Assembly (NCBI GenBank): GCA_910584795.1
Contig: CAJUBZ010000001.1
Location: 170,943 to 234,942, forward strand
Reading direction: 5' to 3'
Source of the DNA: an uncultured Eubacterium sp.
Lineage (GTDB): Bacteria > Bacillota > Clostridia > Lachnospirales > Lachnospiraceae
DNA length: 64,000 nt
A program made the translations under genes and the position numbers. The notes under the pieces were generated by a model. The model was given only the letters and a program-made list of their open reading frames with translations, was not told the DNA's origin and did no database searches. Shown piece after piece: positions 45,335-53,432 of the stretch. Each line of letters starts with the position of its first letter. Position 1 is the stretch's first letter.

Positions 45335-46093
45335 TTATACGAAGCTTTTAATAAATGTTTTTCTATGTATCGGACATGGTCCATGCTCTTTTAATGCCAT
45401 TATATGTTTTGCTGAACCATATCCTTTATTTGACGCAAAATCATATTCCGGATAGATTTTATCATATTCCACCATCATAGCATCTCTTGTAACCTTAGCG
45501 ATAATACTTGCAGCCCCAATAGAAATACTCTTTGCATCACCCTTAATAATCGGAACCTGTTTCATTGTCAGTCCCGGAATGTTCACAGCATCATTCAGCA
45601 AAATATCCGGTGCAGGGTCTAAACTGCCAATTGCCGCTCTCATTGCCTGATAAGTTGCCTGTAAAATATTAATTTCATCAATCGTCTCCGGTGTAGCCAA
45701 AGCTGTTTCTGCACAAACCGCCTTTTCCATAATGACCTCATATAGCTCTTCTCTTTTTGCAGCAGAAAGTTTTTTCGAATCGTTAATATACAAAATATCA
45801 CAATCTTTTGGCAGAATAACTGCTCCTGCAACGACAGGACCTGCCAGAGGTCCTCTCCCCACTTCATCGACACCACAGATAAACTGATAGTCACTGTACT
45901 TTCTCTCGAAATACTGCAGTTCATATGTTCTTTTCAATTCCAACTGATAGTTGTCATATGTTTTCTGTGCTTTCTTGACTAAAGCGATCACTCCGCTACG
46001 TTCATCTGACGAATACTCTGTAACAAAGTTCTCAACATTCTCTATTTGAATATTATTCAACTCATCTTTTATCTCTTTAATACTTTTACTCAT
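45335..46093 (-). CDS. rnhB: Ribonuclease HII
   Basis: Removes RNA from RNA-DNA hybrids and single ribonucleotides from DNA. The 252-residue protein has the catalytic signature CGVDEVGRGPLAGPVVAGAVIL near residues 72-93, with INDSKKLSAAKREELYE and ISIGAASIIAKVTRD. It has an N-terminal extension of about 70 residues, typical of Firmicutes RNase HII. The C-terminus ends GPCPIHRKTFIKSFV. It lies between rbgA and yraN, an order seen in most Firmicutes. Confidence 0.96.
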   Translation of the reverse strand: MSKSIKEIKDELNNIQIENVENFVTEYSSDERSGVIALVKKAQKTYDNYQLELKRTYELQYFERKYSDYQFICGVDEVGRGPLAGPVVAGAVILPKDCDILYINDSKKLSAAKREELYEVIMEKAVCAETALATPETIDEINILQATYQAMRAAIGSLDPAPDILLNDAVNIPGLTMKQVPIIKGDAKSISIGAASIIAKVTRDAMMVEYDKIYPEYDFASNKGYGSAKHIMALKEHGPCPIHRKTFIKSFV

Positions 46094-46171
46094 ATAATTT
46101 CCATTCTCTGAAGTCTATTGATAAATTACACTGTTTCTTCTTATTTACCAAAGATAATGCGCCTTTAACGG

Positions 46172-47008
46172 TTATCTGTCTAAGGTAATCCGACCTAATT
46201 TCCCACTTCTGAAATCATCTAAAATAATTCCACTTGTTTTCTCTAAATCCGGCTGATTCCCTTTTAATTTGCAACCTCTGACCTCTGCAACCTGATACAT
46301 AACCTGCAATGGGTCTTCATGACCTTCAATATTGTATCTGCTGTTTATGAAATCCGGATAAAGATTATTTAACAATTTTATTAACTGGTATGCCAATTCC
46401 GCAACATCTAAAATATTATCATTCATTGAACCGATAAATGCTAAGTGCATACCAATGGTTTGATCGTCAAATTTCGGCCAAAGAACACCGGGAGTGTCTA
46501 AGAGTTCCAGATTCTTATTGAGACGTATCCATTGTTTGCCTTTTGTAACACCTGGTTTGTTTCCTGTTTTTGCACATTTTTTTCCGGCATAGGCATTGAT
46601 AAATGTAGATTTTCCTACATTAGGAATGCCAACTACCATCGCCCTGATAGGTCTGTTTATGATTCCTCTTTTTTTATTTCTTTCAATTTTTTCTTTACAG
46701 GCAATATTCACAGCATTATTAATTTCTTTAATTCCCTGCTTATTTTTTGAATTAATTTTTAATGCAATAATTCCTTTTTGCCTGAAATATTCTATCCACT
46801 TATTATTCTGGCTTTCATCTGCCAGATCTGCTTTGTTTAATAAAACTAGTCTGGCTTTATTCTGTCCTAAATTATCTATTTCAGGATTTCTACTGCTTAA
46901 TGGAATTCTTGCATCTAATAATTCAATCACTAAATCAATTAATTTAATATCTTCTTTCATCTGGCGCATCGCTTTTGTCATATGCCCAGGAAACCACTGA
47001 TAATCCAT
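46172..47008 (-). CDS. rbgA: Ribosome biogenesis GTPase RbgA (YlqF)
   Basis: Circularly permuted GTPase that acts late in 50S subunit assembly. The 278-residue protein starts with the family MDYQWFPGHMTKAMRQMKEDIKLIDLVIELLDARIPLSSRNP, then NKADL, the P-loop GIPNVGKSTFINAYAG and DTPGVLWPK in permuted order, and a C-terminal helix-rich domain. GGAGT precedes the ATG. It is located between rplS and rnhB, as in Bacillus. Confidence 0.95.
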   Translation of the reverse strand: MDYQWFPGHMTKAMRQMKEDIKLIDLVIELLDARIPLSSRNPEIDNLGQNKARLVLLNKADLADESQNNKWIEYFRQKGIIALKINSKNKQGIKEINNAVNIACKEKIERNKKRGIINRPIRAMVVGIPNVGKSTFINAYAGKKCAKTGNKPGVTKGKQWIRLNKNLELLDTPGVLWPKFDDQTIGMHLAFIGSMNDNILDVAELAYQLIKLLNNLYPDFINSRYNIEGHEDPLQVMYQVAEVRGCKLKGNQPDLEKTSGIILDDFRSGKLGRITLDR

Positions 47009-47029
47009 CTTTTACTCCTTAATATATTG

Positions 47030-47060
47030 AAAAGGAACGAGAATCAACCCGTTCCTTTTT
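47030..47060 (-). terminator. Hairpin after rplS (terminator or attenuator)
   Basis: The 10-base arms AAAAGGAACG (47030-47039) and CGTTCCTTTT (47050-47059) pair. On the minus strand the T run after the stem is short (CGTTCCTTTTC), so read-through into rbgA is plausible. Confidence 0.6.
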
Positions 47061-47074
47061 GAAAGTAATCATAA

Positions 47075-47419
47075 TTATTTAACTAATTCTTTTACCTTTG
47101 CAGCCTTACCAACTCTGCTTCTGATGTAGTTCAGTTTTGCACGTCTTACTTTACCCTGTCTAACTACTTCAATCTTTGCAATTGTTGGTGAATATAATGG
47201 CCAAGTTCTTTCAACTCCGATTCCGTTTGAGTTCTTTCTTACTGTGAATGTAGCTCTGTTGCTTCCACCCTGCTTTTTAATTACAAGTCCTTCAAAAACC
47301 TGAACTCTTTCTCTGTTACCTTCAACGATTTTAGCGTGAACTTTAATTGTGTCACCTACGTTAAATGGTGTAACTTCTTTAATCTGAGCTGCCTCAATTT
47401 CTTTAATTAATTCCTGCAT
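47075..47419 (-). CDS. rplS: 50S ribosomal protein L19
   Basis: The 114-residue L19 protein lies at the interface of the subunits near the A-site side. It has the signature FNVGDTIKVHAKIVEGNRERVQVFEGLVIKK, then VERTWPLYSPTIAKIEVVRQGKVRRAKLNYIRSRVGKAAKVKE. AAGGAGG lies 7-8 bases before the ATG. It has its own promoter (47530-47558) because a two-gene accessory cassette separates it from trmD. Confidence 0.98.
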   Translation of the reverse strand: MQELIKEIEAAQIKEVTPFNVGDTIKVHAKIVEGNRERVQVFEGLVIKKQGGSNRATFTVRKNSNGIGVERTWPLYSPTIAKIEVVRQGKVRRAKLNYIRSRVGKAAKVKELVK

Positions 47420-47515
47420 AATATCCTCCTTATTTATTCCGATGTTCTTAATGTATATTACAACAGAGGACCATCATTTTTATGCGAGTAATATGTCTTC
47501 GATAAATATCTTGAC

Positions 47516-47533
47516 ATATAGCATTTGCTATAT
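47516..47533. promoter_or_regulatory. Palindrome at the rplS promoter start point
   Basis: The arms ATATAGCA (47516-47523) and TGCTATAT (47526-47533) are perfect inverted repeats around a TT spacer. They cover the -10 box and transcription start of the rplS promoter on the minus strand. A hairpin at the 5' end of the rplS leader or a repressor site are both possible. Confidence 0.45.
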
Positions 47534-47558
47534 TAACATAAGTTTTCCTTTTTATCAA
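47530..47558 (-). promoter_or_regulatory. Promoter of rplS overlapping a palindrome
   Basis: On the minus strand TTGATA, a 17-base spacer and TAATAT, with TG at the extended -10. Transcription would start near 47523 with a leader of about 100 bases. An 18-base palindrome (arms 47516-47523 and 47526-47533) covers the -10 and start point. Confidence 0.55.
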
Positions 47559-47659
47559 GAGTTTTTATGAAATAATTAATTTTCGGTTAATTTTCATTCG
47601 CATAAATTATGTTTTTTAGCCAATACCCACATATATGGAATAAATTTTCTAAGTGAATA

Positions 47660-48808
47660 TTATTTTTTTATTCTAACTTTTCTTACCTTTGACCATTTCC
47701 CATAAATCTTTTTCTTTCCATTTAACTTATAAGCACGTACCTTTACGTATAATGTCTTCTTATTTTTTAGTTTCTTTGATATAACTGTTACACTTGTCTT
47801 CTTGACAAACTTCTTAACAATTGCCTTTTTATTCTTCGAAGCATTCTTCTTTGTTTTGTAGATTGCCACCTGATACCCTTTAGCCCCACGAATCTTTTTC
47901 AGTGAAAGTTTAACTTTCTTAGACACTTTCTTTTTCACTGTAATCTTCTTAATCTTAGCCTTTCCCGGAGCCATTACTGATGTTGTTTCCTGCACTGGAT
48001 TATAATCTCGCAAATCTGCCACTTCGTCTGATAAAAGTACCCAGTCATAATCTAACTTATTTTGATACATCTCCATATCCCTTATATTTACTTTTTCAAA
48101 CAATTCTTCTGACTTAATTTCTTGCTCCAGTTTTCCGTTTCCTGCATAAACATGCTCACCATCAAAATCATATTGAGAGCATATCAATGCATTACTTCTT
48201 CCCTCTGGAAGATGTGCCTGCTCTAAAGAATTTTTTATAAACACTTTTGAATTTTTTACAGATAGTGTTCCTCCACAATAAATTCCAGCCGTATTGGAAT
48301 GAATCGTCACCCCCTCAATTGATACATTGACATTGGTATCAGTATCAATTAGATAACTGCCATTTTCAAGATTCAGAGTTCCATCTCCAGTTATATTTAC
48401 ATTAACCTCGCTCTTCTTCTCAAGGCTACTAACGAATATGCCACCGTTTATATAACAACAATGATCATACTTACTTGTAGTCATCGTGTTGTTTCCTTTT
48501 ATAACAATATTTAATGTCCGATCTCCTCTATATGTGATAAATCCGTCCCATGTAGGTCCTCCTCCAGATTCGAAATTACAGTTTTCTAAGGTGACTGTAT
48601 TGGTACTTTCATCATATTCAACCCCTGGAAGCATATATGGACTATATGAAACCGCAAATTTTCCCATCAAGCATATGCCATCTACATATAAACTCTCTGT
48701 CGCTTGATATCCCTGAGTCACATTCTCACCGGTTTGCGCTCCATAAACCATAGTACTCATTATCAATATCATAATAAATTGTGACAAACAAACTAATATT
48801 TTTTTCAT
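47660..48808 (-). CDS. Secreted protein: beta-helix-like region plus basic C-terminal module
   Basis: The 382-residue protein has a signal peptide at about 1-23 (MKKILVCLSQFIMILIMSTMVYGA). Residues about 30-220 show rungs of beta-strands (VTLENCNFESG, LNIVIKGNNTMTTS, VNVNITGDGTLNLENGSYL, VNVSIEGVTIHSN, LSVKNSKVFIKNS) of a right-handed beta-helix/carbohydrate-binding type. The last about 105 residues (KIKKITVKKKVSKKVKLSLKKIRGAKGYQVAIYKTKKNA) form a Lys-rich FN3-like module common in secreted Lachnospiraceae proteins. No enzyme motif was seen. It is 18 bases after the propeller gene and last in the cassette. Likely surface binding; specificity unknown. Confidence 0.75.
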   Translation of the reverse strand: MKKILVCLSQFIMILIMSTMVYGAQTGENVTQGYQATESLYVDGICLMGKFAVSYSPYMLPGVEYDESTNTVTLENCNFESGGGPTWDGFITYRGDRTLNIVIKGNNTMTTSKYDHCCYINGGIFVSSLEKKSEVNVNITGDGTLNLENGSYLIDTDTNVNVSIEGVTIHSNTAGIYCGGTLSVKNSKVFIKNSLEQAHLPEGRSNALICSQYDFDGEHVYAGNGKLEQEIKSEELFEKVNIRDMEMYQNKLDYDWVLLSDEVADLRDYNPVQETTSVMAPGKAKIKKITVKKKVSKKVKLSLKKIRGAKGYQVAIYKTKKNASKNKKAIVKKFVKKTSVTVISKKLKNKKTLYVKVRAYKLNGKKKIYGKWSKVRKVRIKK

Positions 48809-48825
48809 ATCCTCTTTTCCTTCCT

Positions 48826-49980
48826 CTAATCAACTAAATATGTCACATTCAATTCAAACCAATCACTACTACTGATTGAAGTTAAACTTGTCGCATATAT
48901 TAAGATTCTACCATCTGTAGCTATTTCAAATCTTGCAAAATTTTTGCCGGAACACGCTCCAATTACTCTCATATAATGGCTAGGTGTATATCCTGATGGA
49001 AGAAGTGCAACAACCTTGCTTCCAACTTCTGTAATATTTGTTATACATATGGTGCATTGTACAAGGTTTCCTCTCCTCTTAACATAATTAATACCATTTA
49101 ATATTTTTGCATTACTATTTACATTCATTTTTTCTTTTATTTCTTTGCTTATAGCCACCCCTGCTGTTGCCCCCACCTCAACAGATAATAAATCTGTTAC
49201 ATCTCTACAGTCTAAAATATTAAATGATAATAATTCACTAATGCATCTTCCTTTCTGATCTTCATATACCTTTCCTATAATAAAATCACCATCTTTAGTT
49301 AATGCCAATCCTTCAGATTCGATGCTTCCACCTACCGAAAAATTTTTAAGATAACGTCCTTCAATATCAAACACAACTATTTTTTCAAAATACAATAAAA
49401 ATAATTTTCCATCATAATATTCTAAACATTGAAATGTATTCTTATAACTATTTACACCATATTGAATAAGCGAAAATTCAGACAATATTTCAAACGAACT
49501 ATTAAGAACAGCTATTTTATTATCTGACATTGCTATATAGTATCGATTATTTATTTCATCATATGTAATTCCATATATACAATTGTTAGTGTCTGTTCCT
49601 ACGTGTATTTCCCTCTCTTTGGCAAATGTTGAAACGTTTAACACATATATCAAGTTTTTATCCAAAGTACTATTTTTACAATACATTGGCGTTAAATATA
49701 ATTTATTTGTTACCGGGTTATAAGTTATATCATTAACATGACCATACTTTAAATTTGTCACACAACTTATCCGTTCCTTTGTTGAATAATTCAATTTTTC
49801 AATAGAACTTATTTCATTATTTCCCGAAGTATTTAAATTTGTAAAACATCTTACCAACGCATCCTCAGACTTTACATAACATATACTTTGCATCCAATAT
49901 CGATCCGTGCTGTAAGTCGTTTTAAAACTCCTAAAATTAACACAATCCGTACATTTCATCATAAATTCATCATTTGTCAT
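48826..49980 (-). CDS. Propeller-like protein with phage-tail-type C-terminus
   Basis: The 384-residue protein has no signal peptide. Residues about 20-260 show repeated strands with YNPVTNKLYLTPMY, GITYDEINNRYYIAMSD, LEYYDGKLFLLYFEKIVVFDI and GLALTKDGDFIIGKVYED, the pattern of a YncE/six-to-seven-bladed propeller. The last about 95 residues (GNLVQCTICITNI, ALLPSGYTPS, FARFEIATDGRILIYA, WFELNVTYLVD) resemble the strand layout of phage tail-fibre or knob domains. Cysteines at CTDCV and SICYV lie near the start. The ATG at 49980 is used, AGGAG lies 7 bases upstream. No tail genes are near. Both assignments are pattern-based. Confidence 0.65.
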   Translation of the reverse strand: MTNDEFMMKCTDCVNFRSFKTTYSTDRYWMQSICYVKSEDALVRCFTNLNTSGNNEISSIEKLNYSTKERISCVTNLKYGHVNDITYNPVTNKLYLTPMYCKNSTLDKNLIYVLNVSTFAKEREIHVGTDTNNCIYGITYDEINNRYYIAMSDNKIAVLNSSFEILSEFSLIQYGVNSYKNTFQCLEYYDGKLFLLYFEKIVVFDIEGRYLKNFSVGGSIESEGLALTKDGDFIIGKVYEDQKGRCISELLSFNILDCRDVTDLLSVEVGATAGVAISKEIKEKMNVNSNAKILNGINYVKRRGNLVQCTICITNITEVGSKVVALLPSGYTPSHYMRVIGACSGKNFARFEIATDGRILIYATSLTSISSSDWFELNVTYLVD

Positions 49981-50049
49981 AAGTAACTCCTTTCTCAACT
50001 TTAATTTAATAAGTAATTCGAAAATATAAATCCGTACATATATAAATAT

Positions 50050-50078
50050 ATTTTACTTTACATACTATGATAAATCAA
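50050..50078 (-). promoter_or_regulatory. Promoter of the accessory gene pair
   Basis: On the minus strand TTGATT, a 17-base spacer and TAAAAT. Transcription would start near 50043, about 63 bases before the ATG at 49980. It lies between the trmD terminator and the first cassette gene, so the pair has its own transcription unit. Confidence 0.55.
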
Positions 50079-50130
50079 CCAAAAGTAATGTGTATTATTT
50101 TAATAGTAAAATATTCAATATGATTACAGT

Positions 50131-50201
50131 AAAAAAAGAACATTCCTTTCCTAAAAAGCCATAGTAAATAGATATACTCTTATAAGAAAAAATGTTCTTT
50201 T
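50131..50201 (-). terminator. Terminator after trmD
   Basis: The 11-base arms AAAAGAACATT (50134-50144) and AATGTTCTTTT (50191-50201) are paired through a loop of 46 bases. On the minus strand the 3' arm is followed by T7-type sequence (TTTTTTT at 50131-50137). It lies directly after the trmD stop and ends the ylxM-to-trmD operon. Confidence 0.75.
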
Positions 50202-50223
50202 CTGCATAAAATAACATTTAGTA

Positions 50224-50961
50224 TTATTCTTTATTTTTTTTTAACTTTTTTATAAATTTAATATCTTCTTTTGTCAAGTTTGCACTTTCCATTAAATCCG
50301 GTCGTCTTTCCATTGTTCTAAAAATAGACTGCTCTCTTCTCCATTGATCTACTTTTGGATGATTACCTGATAAAAGTATCGGTGGAACTTCTCGTCCCAT
50401 AAATTCCGCAGGTCGTGTGTACTGGGGATATTCCAAAAGATTATCATGAAAAGACTCAAACTCTGCTGACACATCATTGTTAAGCACTCCTGGTACTAAT
50501 CTTGAGATTGCATCAATCATTACCATAGAAGGTAACTCTCCACCTGTTAACACATAATCTCCAATGGACACATGATCTGTTACAATCATATCAAGAACTC
50601 TCTCGTCAATTCCTTCATAATGTCCACATAGAAAAACCAAATCTTTTTCTTTTGAAAAATCTTCTGCCATGTCTTGATTAAACACCCTTCCTTGTGGTGT
50701 CAGATAAACAACTCTTGGCCTATATCCTATCTCTTCCACAACAGCCTCGTAACTTCTATATACCGGTCCCGGCTGCATAACCATACCGGCACCACCACCA
50801 TAGGGATAATCATCTACCTGTCCATATTTATTTCCGGCATAATCCCTAATATTCACTGTATTTAAACCAATCAATCCTTTGTCTATTGCTCTTCCTGTAA
50901 TACTGGTACAAATACCTTGTTCAATCATATCCGGAAAGAGTGTTAATACATGAAAATTCAT
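50224..50961 (-). CDS. trmD: tRNA (guanine(37)-N1)-methyltransferase
   Basis: SPOUT-class methylase that makes m1G37 and prevents frameshifts. The 245-residue protein has the trefoil-knot SAM-binding blocks VVYLTPQGRVFNQDMAEDFS, LVFLCGHYEGIDERV and SIGDYVLTGGELPSMVMIDAISRLVPGVL. The C-terminal tRNA-binding domain follows (QYTRPAEFMGREVPPILLSGNH). The start overlaps the rimM stop (TAATG). Its usual neighbour rplS is separated from it by an accessory cassette. Confidence 0.97.
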   Translation of the reverse strand: MNFHVLTLFPDMIEQGICTSITGRAIDKGLIGLNTVNIRDYAGNKYGQVDDYPYGGGAGMVMQPGPVYRSYEAVVEEIGYRPRVVYLTPQGRVFNQDMAEDFSKEKDLVFLCGHYEGIDERVLDMIVTDHVSIGDYVLTGGELPSMVMIDAISRLVPGVLNNDVSAEFESFHDNLLEYPQYTRPAEFMGREVPPILLSGNHPKVDQWRREQSIFRTMERRPDLMESANLTKEDIKFIKKLKKNKE

Positions 50962-51470
50962 TAATCTAATAATCCTTTCATAATATGTACCTTAATCACT
51001 TTATTTTCAATATCTTTTTTCAGTACACATTCATCTATCACCGGCAATAATACTTCTATTCCGTCCTTTGTTTTTACGACATAAACTCCATTAGCACCGG
51101 TTTGAAGTACATCCACCAATTCTCCAAAATCCTCTCCCTCATCTGTAATTATCTTACAGCCTACAAGGTCCACAATAAAATGCTCGCCTTCTCCTAACGG
51201 AATAGCATTCTCTCTTGTAACCAGCAGATCCATCCCCTTATAAGGGATTACCATATCCATATTATGAAACTGCTCAAACTTTAAAATTACCATGTTTTTA
51301 AAGTATTTCACACTGGTCACATTTACATTTATATATTCTTTTCCTGTATCGATTACAGCTTCTTTTAAATAATCAAATCTTTTGATATCATCAGTCGTAG
51401 GGTAAACTTTTACCTCTCCACGTACTCCATGTGTATTACTGATAACACCAACTCTTAAATACTTTTCCAT
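50961..51470 (-). CDS. rimM: Ribosome maturation factor RimM
   Basis: Assembles the head of the 30S subunit through contact with S19. The 169-residue protein has the N-terminal RimM barrel VGVISNTHGVRGEVKVYPTTDD (residues 6-27) and a C-terminal PRC-barrel with LLVTRENAIPLGEGEHFIVDLVGCKIITDEGEDFG. The ATG at 51470 is used because AGGTG lies about 5 bases upstream and it gives the family start MEKYLRVGVI. The upstream in-frame ATG (51491) lies in a near copy of the same start region. It follows khpA and precedes trmD. Confidence 0.93.
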   Translation of the reverse strand: MEKYLRVGVISNTHGVRGEVKVYPTTDDIKRFDYLKEAVIDTGKEYINVNVTSVKYFKNMVILKFEQFHNMDMVIPYKGMDLLVTRENAIPLGEGEHFIVDLVGCKIITDEGEDFGELVDVLQTGANGVYVVKTKDGIEVLLPVIDECVLKKDIENKVIKVHIMKGLLD

Positions 51471-51492
51471 ATACACCTTTTCCATATACATA

Positions 51493-51518
51493 ACAAGGCT
51501 GGAATTATCCAGCCTTGT
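51493..51518. other. Strong hairpin between khpA and rimM
   Basis: The 11-base perfect arms ACAAGGCTGGA (51493-51503) and TCCAGCCTTGT (51508-51518) enclose a 4-base loop. On the minus strand it is followed by TTATGTAT, not a T run, so it is more an intercistronic mRNA hairpin than a terminator. Confidence 0.5.
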
Positions 51519-51539
51519 TGCACTTGTATTAAAGTGAAC

Positions 51540-51767
51540 TTATTGAATTTCTACTTTAACTTTTTTATCGCATTTTGAAGATGCAGCTTTTACAACAGAA
51601 CGAATCGCTTTTGCAATTCTTCCCTGCTTTCCAATTACCTTGCCCATATCGTCCTGAGCAACATGCAATGTAACAAGAATCTCTCTGTCATTTTCTGTCT
51701 CTGTAACTACAACTTCATCAGGAGAGTCAACAAGTGCTTTTGCAATTGTTTCTACCAATTCTTTCAT
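51540..51767 (-). CDS. khpA: KH-domain RNA-binding protein KhpA
   Basis: The 75-residue single KH-domain protein carries GKVIGKQGRIAKAIRSVVKAA (GxxG-type loop GKQG) near residues 40-60. KhpA with KhpB binds many RNAs and affects cell size in Firmicutes; whether that holds here is inferred. It lies between rpsP and rimM, the standard position. AGGGT-type Shine-Dalgarno (GGAGGGTAAATTC) precedes the ATG. Confidence 0.95.
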   Translation of the reverse strand: MKELVETIAKALVDSPDEVVVTETENDREILVTLHVAQDDMGKVIGKQGRIAKAIRSVVKAASSKCDKKVKVEIQ

Positions 51768-51784
51768 GAATTTACCCTCCGATA

Positions 51785-52030
51785 TTATTTTTCAATTCCG
51801 GCAATCTTTAAAAGCTTTCCAACTGTCTCTGTTGGCTGTGCTCCGTTTGCTAACCATTTTTTTGCAGCTTCTTCATTTACATCGAATACGCTTGGCTCCT
51901 GATTTGGATCATATGTTCCAATCTCTTCAATGAATCTACCATCTCTAGGTGATCTTGAGTCAGCAACTACAATTCTGTAGATAGGATGTCTCTTCTTACC
52001 CATTCTCTTTAATCTCATCTTTACTGCCAT
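51785..52030 (-). CDS. rpsP: 30S ribosomal protein S16
   Basis: The 81-residue S16 protein has the complete signature VKMRLKRMGKKRHPIYRIVVADSRSPRDGRFIEEIGTYDPNQEP. It is in the ffh-rpsP-khpA-rimM-trmD order. GGAGG precedes the ATG. Confidence 0.98.
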   Translation of the reverse strand: MAVKMRLKRMGKKRHPIYRIVVADSRSPRDGRFIEEIGTYDPNQEPSVFDVNEEAAKKWLANGAQPTETVGKLLKIAGIEK

Positions 52031-52071
52031 TTCTTCTTTACCTCCGTAAAATAAAATTCTAATATATATGT

Positions 52072-53421
52072 TTAAAAGCCAAAAGGCATTTTAAATCCAC
52101 CTCTGCGTTTTCCTTTTCCCCCCATCATGCCAGGCATGCTTTTCATCATTTTTCTTGCCTGTTCAAACTGTTTTACCAGTTTGTTCACTTCACTGATATC
52201 CACGCCTGCTCCTTTTGCAATACGCTGCTTTCTGGAAGGATTCATAAGATCCGGATTTCCTCTTTCAGCTCTTGTCATGGAATAAATGATAGCCTCGATT
52301 TTTCCTAACTGTTTTTCATCAGGAAGCATATCCTCTTTAATCTGACCTCCAACTCCCGGAATCATGCTGAGAAGTGAAGACAAACCTCCCATGTTCTTAA
52401 TCTGCCCCATATATTCCAGATAGTCATCAAATGTAAACTGAGCTTTTCTGAGCCTCTGTTCCATTTCCTTAGCTTTATCTTCATCAATTGCCTGTTCTGC
52501 TTTTTCTATTAATGATAAAACATCACCCATACCTAAAATACGGGAAGCCATTCGGTCAGGATAAAACTGTTCTAAATCGGATAACTTTTCTCCCATACCA
52601 ATATACAATATTGGCTTTCCTGTTACTGCTTTAATAGATAATGCAGCACCACCTCTGGTATCACCATCTAATTTTGTAACAATAATACCATCTATGCCGA
52701 TTTTCTCATGAAATTCTTTGGCAACATTTACGGCATCCTGTCCGGTCATAGCATCTACTACCAAAACTGTCTGCGTTAATTCTATGTTATCCCTGATTTC
52801 CACAAGTTCGTTCATCATATCTTCATCTACATGTAAACGACCTGCTGTATCTAATATAACAACATTGTTTCCATTTTTCTTTGCATGTTCTATGGCTGCT
52901 TTTGCAATGTTTAAAGGCTTTTGCTTATCTCCCATAGCAAAAACAGACACCTGTTGTTTCTCACCATTAATTTTTAACTGCTCAATCGCTGCAGGTCTAT
53001 ATACATCACATGCAGCAAGTAAAGGTTTCTTTCCTTTCGCTTTTAATTTTCCGGCAATTTTTGCAGTCGTTGTCGTTTTACCTGCACCCTGAAGACCCAT
53101 CATCATAATAACAGTCACTTCATTATCCGGTAAGAGTTTTAATTCTGTCGTTTCGGAACCCATTAAAGCTGTCAATTCTTCATTTACAATCTTAATAACC
53201 ATCTGTCCCGGGGTGAGACTGGTCATAACATCCTGTCCGACAGATCTCTCATTAACTGTTTTAATAAAATTCTTCACTACCTTAAAGTTAACATCTGCTT
53301 CTAACAAAGCAATCTTTACTTCTTTCAGCGCTAACTTTACATCTTCCTCTGTAAGTCTGCCCTTACTTTTCAGATTTTTAAATATATTTTGTAATTTATC
53401 GGATAAGCTTTCAAATGCCAA
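52072..53421 (-). CDS. ffh: Signal recognition particle protein Ffh (SRP54)
   Basis: GTPase that binds signal peptides and 4.5S-type RNA to direct proteins to the membrane with FtsY (coded upstream). The 449-residue protein has an N domain (about 1-90), a G domain with GLQGAGKTTTTAKIA near residues 107-121, DTAGRLHVDEDMM and TKLDGDTRGGAALS, and an M domain (about 300-449) ending in the methionine-rich KMMKSMPGMMGGKGKRRGGFKMPFGF. The stop lies 41 bases before rpsP. Confidence 0.97.
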   Translation of the reverse strand: MAFESLSDKLQNIFKNLKSKGRLTEEDVKLALKEVKIALLEADVNFKVVKNFIKTVNERSVGQDVMTSLTPGQMVIKIVNEELTALMGSETTELKLLPDNEVTVIMMMGLQGAGKTTTTAKIAGKLKAKGKKPLLAACDVYRPAAIEQLKINGEKQQVSVFAMGDKQKPLNIAKAAIEHAKKNGNNVVILDTAGRLHVDEDMMNELVEIRDNIELTQTVLVVDAMTGQDAVNVAKEFHEKIGIDGIIVTKLDGDTRGGAALSIKAVTGKPILYIGMGEKLSDLEQFYPDRMASRILGMGDVLSLIEKAEQAIDEDKAKEMEQRLRKAQFTFDDYLEYMGQIKNMGGLSSLLSMIPGVGGQIKEDMLPDEKQLGKIEAIIYSMTRAERGNPDLMNPSRKQRIAKGAGVDISEVNKLVKQFEQARKMMKSMPGMMGGKGKRRGGFKMPFGF

Positions 53422-53432
53422 AGCCCTACCTC

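Noticed and set aside
47420..47523. Known L19 leader RNA
   Set aside because: A leader of about 100 bases is predicted, but I could not match its secondary structure to the L19 leader by eye. It is kept only as a possibility in the palindrome finding.
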